DNA of 5,287 nt, from the NCBI GenBank assembly GCA_002409145.1, contig DHUL01000046.1, positions 3,949 through 9,235 of the forward strand, in the 5' to 3' direction. Position numbers and translations under genes: made by a program. Shown piece after piece: positions 1 to 5,287 of this stretch (positions are counted from its first letter, which is position 1; the number at the start of each line of letters is the position of its first letter). Source of the stretch: Bacteroidales bacterium UBA5235 (GTDB lineage: Bacteria; Bacteroidota; Bacteroidia; Bacteroidales; VadinHA17). Below the pieces are notes generated by a model. It was not told the origin of the DNA. It worked only from the letters and a program-made list of their open reading frames with translations, and did no database searches.

Positions 1-564
1 CCACTTGATAAACCTGTCTTTATCCCTGGCACTTCTTAAAATATTCTTAACCTGTTCACGGTATTTTTCCGGCGATTCAGCCGATGATTTGTACATAAAG
101 CCGGAAAGGAATGATCGCCTGAATGCCGGATCTGCCAGACATTGTTCTTTAATAAAAGAGTTAAGATCGTCATGCGACAGAGCCCCAAGCAGTTCATCGA
201 CCTGTTCAGAAACAGTTTTTCTTCCGGATGCCGGTTTCCTGGCCGAACCTTTTTTGTTGTCAGCCTTTTTAAGTTTCTCCTCTTCATTTCTGTAATAATA
301 CAGTACTGCAACGATGTGCTTGCAGACCGTCCCGTAGTCGTATGGACAGGTGCAGAGGTATGAAGTTATTTTTTTCTTCGAAACAGTGATCCTTACATCA
401 TAGTCTTCTGAACCTTCCACTTCCGCTTCAAATTCGCCCGGCGAGAGCTCTTCGAAAGATGTCACCTGCCCGTTCTCGAAATAAGACAAGCCACGGGCGA
501 GAAGCTTTTCATCCACAAATTGTTCAAAATCAGAGATAGGTATACCTTTATTCATAGTCTGCAT
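1..564 (-). CDS. SWIM zinc-finger protein, N-terminal 188 residues (3' end cut by window)
   Basis: The frame is open from ATG at 564 to the left edge, giving 188 residues without a stop, so the C-terminus lies outside. The key evidence is a SWIM motif, C71-x-C73-x7-C81-x-H83 (CTCPYDYGTVCKH), the CxCxnCxH zinc-binding pattern. It is preceded by the usual SWIM-family lead-in: an ARGLSYFENGQV segment near residues 23-34 and a predicted beta-rich stretch to residue 70. After the motif come a hydrophobic IVAVLYYY helix start, a Lys/Arg-rich linker (about 92-116) and a helical region (about 118-188). SWIM domains are associated with DNA or protein binding; this protein's role is unknown. The start at 564 is preferred over the in-frame ATG at 555 because a GGA lies 9 bases upstream of 564; an in-frame TGA at 598-600 bounds the frame. 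It lies 76 bases beyond the DUF262 gene on the same strand, so operon membership is possible but unproven. Confidence 0.88.
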   Translation of the reverse strand, partial: MQTMNKGIPISDFEQFVDEKLLARGLSYFENGQVTSFEELSPGEFEAEVEGSEDYDVRITVSKKKITSYLCTCPYDYGTVCKHIVAVLYYYRNEEEKLKKADNKKGSARKPASGRKTVSEQVDELLGALSHDDLNSFIKEQCLADPAFRRSFLSGFMYKSSAESPEKYREQVKNILRSARDKDRFIKW

Positions 565-573
565 ATTTAAGAT

Positions 574-581
574 TCCATCCT
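574..581 (-). promoter_or_regulatory. Probable ribosome binding site of the SWIM gene
   Basis: On the minus strand this reads AGGATGGA. The GGA nearest the gene ends 9 bases before ATG 564, a normal spacing, whereas it is 18 bases from the alternative ATG at 555. It therefore decides the start in favour of 564. It is a weak Shine-Dalgarno match, but it is better than anything in front of the two genes upstream in the cluster. Confidence 0.45.
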
Positions 582-631
582 GTTTCTGAAGAAATTCTCA
601 GAACTCCGGCAAAACATAGATTTCGATGATG

Positions 632-651
632 AATCTCCTTCTAAAGGGATT
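632..651 (-). other. Stem-loop spanning the DUF262 gene stop codon
   Basis: Read on the minus strand, AATCCCTT (651-644) can pair with AAGGAGATT (640-632) through eight base pairs with one bulged A at 636, leaving a three-base loop, TAG, which is the stop codon of the DUF262 gene. No T-tract follows, so it does not qualify as an intrinsic terminator. It could protect the 3' end of the upstream message or cause pausing. It also explains the strong-looking AAGGAG, which has no start codon at proper distance: that hexamer is the 3' arm of the stem. The structure was found by eye and no folding energy was calculated. Confidence 0.35.
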
Positions 652-2437
652 GGTAGTAATCCTTAATCTTGCTTGCCATTAAAGCTCTTCTTTCAACCAG
701 AAAATACCTGTAATCATCGATGCTCATATCAAAAATACTCTCTGGAATAGCATTTTGATGTAGATTGTCCAGAAGTTCTTTTATAGTTCTTATCCCTCCG
801 TATTTCAATCCTCCATTATTTGCCTGCTCTTTCAACTCATTGAAATAGACTGAAGGGGATTTGTCCCCCACCTTAATATTAATTTCGGACTGCATGTATA
901 CAAAATTCGCAACCTGATTGTATTGAGATCTTCCCAGGTTGTTCTTCTTGAGATAGTTCTTCGGGAAGAGGTGATGAACATCACCGGCGTTGGTGATAAG
1001 ATGATTGACTGTTATATCTTTTGAAAGAAAACCTTTATCGTTTTGTTTTACCTGAGCAGCCAAGTAGACATGAAATACAGGTGCACTTGTTACAGGTGTT
1101 TCAAGAGCCTGTGGAAGAGTAACAGTCCAGTAAGCATCTGAAAGATTACCATCTTCTATGGTCTTAAAATAGGAGTCGAATGATAACTCTGATATCCTTT
1201 TTATATCATAATCCATTGTCGATTCTGGCGAACTTGAATATCTACTCGTCAGGATAGACATTGCAAACCACCTGCGTACATATGTCTCGATCAAGGCCGG
1301 ATTCAGCCCCTGCTTCTTAAGGGTCAGATAGAGTATATAAGCGAAGTTCAAAGCATTCTTGGAACGGATCATCCATGGCGCAATGAAACCGGCTGATTTA
1401 ATAATCATTATGAACCTATTAAAGCTGGTCTCGTTCATGAATGTGAAAATGCCATCCTTGAGTCTTCTGAATGATTCCTCTGCAATCGACTCTTCAAAAA
1501 CCCTGGTTTCAAAGTTTCTTCCTGAGAGAAGGCTGACAAGGTCAGAGAGTTTGCCACGGTGAAACTCTGTTGTGAATGCGACTCTGAGCATATCGCTGTA
1601 ATCCGGATCATAAAGGTCTTCAGTCTCCTTCCTGAGCCATGACATCCTTGAGAAATAATCCGTTGTGGTAAATTCCTTATCCACATCCACAATGTGATTA
1701 TAGAAATCCGGCACTGCAGCCAGATGGCAGAAGTAATCGATGGCTTTCCTGAGGTTGGGTCCGTCGAACTGTTCGCTGGCTGCAATTTTGGACATTGCAA
1801 AGTCGGCCTGACTCAGTATCACCCCCTGAGAGTTTATCCTTATGAAGATTTCTGTTACTGTTTCAATATCCAGGTCGGCCTCCAGGTCAATCATACCAAT
1901 TTGCCTCTTTGAGAGGCTGAACAGATTATTGATTGCATCTATGACTTTCTCCTGACCAACACCCGGATTGTTCGCAAGATAGTTCCGGATCATGGAGTAG
2001 GAGTGGGCGTGTGCCCCAAATACCTCTGCGATGTCAGGTATCCAGAGCGGATCTTTTAGCATTACCGCAGTCTGTACTTCAAATTCCTCCCTGACAGGGT
2101 GGAATGCAATCTTAATCCTTGTTCGTTTATATTCTTTATTTATTACCTGCATGCCGAGTATTGCAGCACCCATTGCAGTAACTCTCTGTTGTCCGTCAAT
2201 CAGGACCTTCTTTCCTTCAGAATATGTGCCGTCCTTTAATCTTACGTTCGGATTCTTCCAGGCAATCAGGTATCCAACAGGGTAACCACGATAGAGGCTG
2301 TCAATAAGGTCCCTGACACGGGATGTTTCCCAGACGAACGGTCTTTGAATCTCCGGAATGGCAATTTCGCCAGATTTGGTCCATGCCAGGACTGTCTCAA
2401 TAAGATGTTGGTTGACTGAATATTTAGGTTTCTGCAT
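641..2437 (-). CDS. DUF262 (GmrS-like) protein with C-terminal HNH/DUF1524-like nuclease region
   Basis: A complete 598-residue protein. The N-terminal DUF262 domain (ParB/Srx fold) shows the family signatures in order: IPEIQRPFVW (27-36), LIDSLYRGYPVG (44-55), LIDGQQRVT (79-87) with the hallmark DGQQR at 81-85, and IFIRINSQGVILSQADFAMS (197-216). The middle (about 220-470) is predicted helical. The C-terminus has GDVHHLFPKNYL (485-496) followed by N511, N520 and a KSPSVYF segment, matching the histidine-metal nuclease region of DUF1524/GmrD-type domains, with H488/H489 and the asparagines as likely active-site residues. Fused DUF262-HNH proteins include GmrSD, BrxU and SspE, nucleotide-stimulated nucleases that restrict phage DNA with modified bases or act with phosphorothioate marks; the actual substrate here is unknown. 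The start is 11 bases after the stop of the SRA-HNH gene, with no Shine-Dalgarno in the AT-rich gap, suggesting co-transcription and perhaps translational coupling. No frameshift or missing hallmark motif is seen. Confidence 0.93.
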   Translation of the reverse strand: MQKPKYSVNQHLIETVLAWTKSGEIAIPEIQRPFVWETSRVRDLIDSLYRGYPVGYLIAWKNPNVRLKDGTYSEGKKVLIDGQQRVTAMGAAILGMQVINKEYKRTRIKIAFHPVREEFEVQTAVMLKDPLWIPDIAEVFGAHAHSYSMIRNYLANNPGVGQEKVIDAINNLFSLSKRQIGMIDLEADLDIETVTEIFIRINSQGVILSQADFAMSKIAASEQFDGPNLRKAIDYFCHLAAVPDFYNHIVDVDKEFTTTDYFSRMSWLRKETEDLYDPDYSDMLRVAFTTEFHRGKLSDLVSLLSGRNFETRVFEESIAEESFRRLKDGIFTFMNETSFNRFIMIIKSAGFIAPWMIRSKNALNFAYILYLTLKKQGLNPALIETYVRRWFAMSILTSRYSSSPESTMDYDIKRISELSFDSYFKTIEDGNLSDAYWTVTLPQALETPVTSAPVFHVYLAAQVKQNDKGFLSKDITVNHLITNAGDVHHLFPKNYLKKNNLGRSQYNQVANFVYMQSEINIKVGDKSPSVYFNELKEQANNGGLKYGGIRTIKELLDNLHQNAIPESIFDMSIDDYRYFLVERRALMASKIKDYYQSL

Positions 2438-2448
2438 AAAGATAAATT

Positions 2449-3342
2449 TTATATTCTATGATCTAAGTTGAGTCTGTGACGCTCGAGATATTCAATATTA
2501 TAACGGCTCAGATTGGCAATTCTTTCATTACCGGAGACTCCAATTTTCCTGTAAGCATTATGGTCTATCGCGTCTGATAAAATGATACTGCCATTATTTT
2601 CAAAACTTATAAGGTGCCGGTCAAATAGGGCATCGTATGTGGGTGAAAGCAAAATTCCGTTATGAATATCGAGACGTTCCGGGTCGGTCGACTCAGCCCA
2701 TGGGACAATATGTGAGGCAATTAAAACATCAAGTTTGTCAAATCCGGTTACAGCACACTTGTACTCCCATCTGTGAATTATCCCCTTGCGATATGCTCCC
2801 TGACCTACTCTGGAGGTTACAAGCCCCTTCCTTTCTGTTATACCTGGTCGATTCAGCTCAAGGCGGACAAGAGGATCAGTTAGAGCAGGACTTTCTGTTG
2901 ACAGTTCAGGATAGAGGGGGATATGGGCTCCAGCGCGTTTAAAGTAGAATTTGATCCCTATCCTTATATCGCCGGAGGAATCATGAGTTTCAAAGTAATC
3001 AGCATCAAAAACTTCAACTTCTGAGACGAACCTAACATAACCCTTAGAAACAGCTTCGAAGAGAAAAACCCTTTTACAGTTCTGTTTGTGGTCCCGGAGG
3101 GCCAGATTCCCTCTGGTAAATTGCATGTCTCCTACCTGACCCTCTCCCGTATATGAGAAGACATTCGGATTATCCCAACCATCCTGATAACCATGCTGAT
3201 GCCCTGATTTGCCTGAAAAAATAAAGATAAAAGGAGAAGTCGAAGACGGACAAATGCCACCCTGCCAGTTGCCGCCATAGGCGGAATGAATCTCACTCCT
3301 CCTATGATATATCTGACCCGGTATGAATGGAATCTTCTCCAT
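2449..3342 (-). CDS. SRA-like plus HNH_2 endonuclease, probable modification-dependent restriction enzyme
   Basis: A complete 297-residue protein with two domains. Residues about 10-137 resemble the SRA-like (YDG/ScoMcrA-type) domain: IHSAYGGNWQGGI (18-30), GYQDGW (51-56), YTGEGQVGDMQF (64-75), N79 and LRDH (82-85), followed by a beta-rich stretch. SRA domains bind DNA carrying modified cytosine, in some families by flipping the base. Residues about 178-258 form an HNH_2 nuclease: GQGAYR, CAVTG (196-200), ASHIVPW (209-215, with H211), RLDIHNGILLSP (223-234, with N228), then YDALFDRHLISF (236-247). These agree with the family pattern, so the nuclease looks intact. The expected action is cleavage of DNA bearing modified bases; which modification cannot be told from sequence. 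The ATG at 3342 is supported because the SRA-family pattern starts soon after it. It lies 22 bases after the helicase stop and 11 before the DUF262 gene; only a weak AGG, 16 bases upstream, precedes the start. The product could instead act by binding in concert with its neighbours. Confidence 0.92.
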   Translation of the reverse strand: MEKIPFIPGQIYHRRSEIHSAYGGNWQGGICPSSTSPFIFIFSGKSGHQHGYQDGWDNPNVFSYTGEGQVGDMQFTRGNLALRDHKQNCKRVFLFEAVSKGYVRFVSEVEVFDADYFETHDSSGDIRIGIKFYFKRAGAHIPLYPELSTESPALTDPLVRLELNRPGITERKGLVTSRVGQGAYRKGIIHRWEYKCAVTGFDKLDVLIASHIVPWAESTDPERLDIHNGILLSPTYDALFDRHLISFENNGSIILSDAIDHNAYRKIGVSGNERIANLSRYNIEYLERHRLNLDHRI

Positions 3343-3364
3343 GTAGATCTAATAACGACCTAGC

Positions 3365-5287
3365 TTAGTCTTTCATTATTTTCATTCCGCAAAACGGACA
3401 GAATGAGAATGATTGGTCAAGTTTACTATTACATTTCTTACACGACTCCAACTCTTCCACTATTGGCTTGAACTCGCTGGTTTGTTTCTCAATGAGCTTA
3501 TCAGGTATCTCATCAAGAAATCTTGATTCAGAACCTTTTTCCGTTAGCAGGTAGACTTTCTCTTTTGCTCGGGTAAGTGCCACATAGAAGAGTCTCCTTT
3601 CCTCTTCCATGAGGAGATTCACATCAGATTTTTTTATTGTCTGAAATATTCTGTCCATTAGCCATACATCCGGGAAGCCGCCAGGTCCGTCTGTCAAACC
3701 AATTATAAAAACTATTTTGGCTTCCAGACCTTTAGCGCCATGTATCGTCTTACCCTTTAGTTTCATCCCCCGGGTATAAAATTCCTCCCGGTAGGGTTCC
3801 AGCATCTTAGTCCTTCTGTATAAGAATAGAATGTCATCAACACCAAAACCTTCTTCAGACAGACGGATGACTTCTTCCGCGGCAAACCTGGCGTTCTCCT
3901 CCTTTGAGGAACCTGCAAAGACACAGATTTTTGTTGTCGATTTCTTAAAGGCAGAAATCTCCTTCTCAACTTTATACTTGTTGTACTTAATTACTTCATT
4001 GCTTGCTTCAACAATATTGGTAGTGCTCCTGTAATTTGTATCGAGTTTGATTAGAGTCGATCCGGGGAAGTGCTTTTGAAAATCAATAATATAACTAACA
4101 TTCGAGCCCCTGAATCCATAAATGCTTTGCCAATCGTCTCCAACACAAAATAGTCTGCTTTCAGGTGTCAGGATAAGATTCAGCAGATCAACCTGGAGAT
4201 TGTTGACATCCTGAAATTCATCTACCAAAACATACTTATATGTAGATTGCAGCATCTCCAGCACATCTGCATTGTTCTTACAAAGCGAGATTGAGGTTGA
4301 AATCAGGTCATTAAAGTCAAGATAAGACTTGTTGACACAATACTTTATGTAGTCGTCGATTAAAGGTAAGGCAAGTTCATAAAAGTTCCGGACCCTTTCA
4401 TGCTTATCATTGGATGCGTTAAGGCGAATCTCCTCCACTGACAAGCCTTCTGTTTTAATCATATCCATGACCCTCAACACCTGGGTAAGATAGTCTTTAA
4501 CAAATCCCAGGTAGCTTTTCAGTTCTTCGCTGAAATTGAGAACCAACTTTGAATGATAGTCTTTTGGCAACAATCCGGCGAAAATCCGGTCAAGTTCATG
4601 ATTAAACAGTGATGTGTCTTTTGTAATTCTATCGTGTGTCTGAACACAATGTAATCCGCCTCTTTTATACTCCTTAAGCTTGTCTCCCATCGGATAACTC
4701 TTATCTGAAACATGCTCGATGCACAGGTTGGCTGCTGGTATAAAGAAATCAGGCCTGAATGGAAAATTTTCAACGATAAGAGTTGCCTCGTATTTGTATT
4801 TGATACTATGGCGATATAGCCAATCAGCGATATACTGTTCTGATTTTGATCCGACTTTAGTCCCATCAAGGGTTGTGAAGTCCTTGGAATAAGTATTTAG
4901 TTCTTTATATGGGCCTTCCTTAAGATGTTGTTTATCAACATAATAATCAAGAATATATCTTTTGAAATCAAGTAGAAAATCATTGCTTTTGCAGCGTTCA
5001 ATCAGGATTTTCTGCATTACATCTAAAGACAATTCAGGGGTCGTGGCATTTGAGAACTCGTCGTCATTGTCAGTTTTTGAGTCCAGAATGATCCGGAATT
5101 TATTATCGAACTCATTTGCTCCATATTGCCGGAGTATAGTGTAGCAAAGGCTATGAAATGTTTTGATGGTTAATCCGGAAATCCACTTATGCCTGGTTTC
5201 AAAAGATCTGCGAGTTTTTTTGATCTCATATTTTGGCTGCGAGACATCACTTATGATTTTTTCATATTGCCCAGAGGTGTCAGCTGA
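3365..5287 (-). CDS. UvrD/Rep-type helicase with HelD-like nuclease-fold insert and C-terminal zinc ribbon (5' end cut by window)
   Basis: The frame is open from the right edge to TAA at 3365-3367: 640 residues, numbered here from the edge. Superfamily 1A motifs appear in order: TIKTFHSLC (40-48, motif Ic), VLVDEFQD (353-360, motif II, Walker B), FCVGDDWQSIYGFRGS (380-395, motif III), DTNYRST (416-422, motif IV), TIHGAKGLE (514-522, motif V) and RRLFYVALTRAK (564-575, motif VI). Walker A must lie outside, so intactness of the ATPase is untested. Between Ic and II, at about 135-240, is a PD-(D/E)XK-like module as in helicase IV (HelD) relatives: VGSKSEQYIADWL (E150), RPDFFIP (178-184) and CIEHVS (E191). 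C616-x2-C619-x10-C630-x2-C633 forms a terminal zinc ribbon. The span between motifs IV and V is about 90 residues, too short for a full UvrD 2B subdomain. A TTG at 5032 is not the start, since motif Ic lies upstream of it in frame. It is the promoter-proximal gene of the visible cluster. Expected role: ATP-driven 3'-5' DNA unwinding; involvement in defence is inferred from neighbours. Confidence 0.93.
   Translation of the reverse strand, partial: SADTSGQYEKIISDVSQPKYEIKKTRRSFETRHKWISGLTIKTFHSLCYTILRQYGANEFDNKFRIILDSKTDNDDEFSNATTPELSLDVMQKILIERCKSNDFLLDFKRYILDYYVDKQHLKEGPYKELNTYSKDFTTLDGTKVGSKSEQYIADWLYRHSIKYKYEATLIVENFPFRPDFFIPAANLCIEHVSDKSYPMGDKLKEYKRGGLHCVQTHDRITKDTSLFNHELDRIFAGLLPKDYHSKLVLNFSEELKSYLGFVKDYLTQVLRVMDMIKTEGLSVEEIRLNASNDKHERVRNFYELALPLIDDYIKYCVNKSYLDFNDLISTSISLCKNNADVLEMLQSTYKYVLVDEFQDVNNLQVDLLNLILTPESRLFCVGDDWQSIYGFRGSNVSYIIDFQKHFPGSTLIKLDTNYRSTTNIVEASNEVIKYNKYKVEKEISAFKKSTTKICVFAGSSKEENARFAAEEVIRLSEEGFGVDDILFLYRRTKMLEPYREEFYTRGMKLKGKTIHGAKGLEAKIVFIIGLTDGPGGFPDVWLMDRIFQTIKKSDVNLLMEEERRLFYVALTRAKEKVYLLTEKGSESRFLDEIPDKLIEKQTSEFKPIVEELESCKKCNSKLDQSFSFCPFCGMKIMKD

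Noticed and set aside
5..363. Plus-strand reading frames opposite the SWIM gene
   Set aside because: They are antisense to a frame with a clear SWIM motif, show no family signature and look like shadows.
584..603. Inverted repeat TTCTGA/TCAGAA as a terminator
   Set aside because: The stem has only six pairs, is AT-rich and has no T-tract on the minus strand.
567..617. A 16-codon reading frame (ATG at 617, TAA at 567-569) just in front of the SWIM gene
   Set aside because: Its nearest Shine-Dalgarno-like hexamer is 17 bases away and is better explained as a stem arm; the peptide has no recognisable features and such a frame is expected by chance.
635..640. AAGGAG on the minus strand as a ribosome binding site
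   Set aside because: No ATG, GTG or TTG follows at 4-12 bases on the minus strand, and the hexamer pairs with the end of the DUF262 coding sequence in a stem-loop.
1435..1800. A 121-residue minus-strand frame inside the DUF262 gene
   Set aside because: It is the alternate reading of the helical middle of the DUF262 protein, whose own frame carries conserved motifs on both sides; no ribosome binding site or recognisable sequence supports it.
4519..4869. A 116-residue minus-strand frame inside the helicase gene
   Set aside because: It overlaps the nuclease-fold insert (E150, RPDF, E191) encoded in the main frame; its own translation resembles no family.
3365..5032. Helicase gene starting at the TTG codon at 5032 (555 residues)
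   Set aside because: The frame stays open upstream to the right edge and includes TIKTFHSLC, helicase motif Ic. The TTG is an internal leucine codon and the true start lies outside the window.

Overview
All four genes found lie on the minus strand, so the window reads right to left. Sampled lines give a GC content of roughly 40 %, with the leftmost gene a little richer. The two tightly packed internal genes have no recognisable Shine-Dalgarno sequence, which argues against a Bacillota-type host and would fit Bacteroidota or another lineage with weak Shine-Dalgarno use. This is only a hint, and the organism cannot be named from the sequence.

Layout in the direction of transcription: (1) 5287-3365, a UvrD/Rep-type superfamily 1 DNA helicase whose N-terminus, including Walker A, lies beyond the right edge. 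It carries a nuclease-fold-like insert of the kind seen in helicase IV (HelD) relatives and ends in a four-cysteine zinc ribbon. (2) 3342-2449, a two-domain protein with an N-terminal SRA-like (YDG/ScoMcrA-type) domain and a C-terminal HNH_2 nuclease domain. (3) 2437-641, a DUF262 (GmrS-like, ParB/Srx-fold) protein with a C-terminal HNH/DUF1524-like nuclease region. (4) 564-1, the first 188 residues of a SWIM zinc-finger protein that runs off the left edge.

The first three genes are separated by only 22 and 11 bases and very probably form one transcript. The SWIM gene follows after 76 bases containing a small stem-loop over the DUF262 stop codon and a plausible ribosome binding site; it may be a read-through member or an independent gene.

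The most interesting reading is a defence-type cassette. A helicase with a nuclease-like insert sits directly upstream of two different proteins, each resembling a family of modification-dependent (type IV) restriction enzymes. The SRA-HNH protein would read modified bases. The DUF262-HNH protein resembles GmrSD, BrxU and SspE, which act on DNA with glucosylated hydroxymethylcytosine, other modified cytosines or phosphorothioates. That they work together is an inference from gene order; the domain assignments rest on motifs seen in the translations. No RNA genes, CRISPR arrays, insertion sequences or long repeats were found, and no gene-free stretch exceeds 76 bases.
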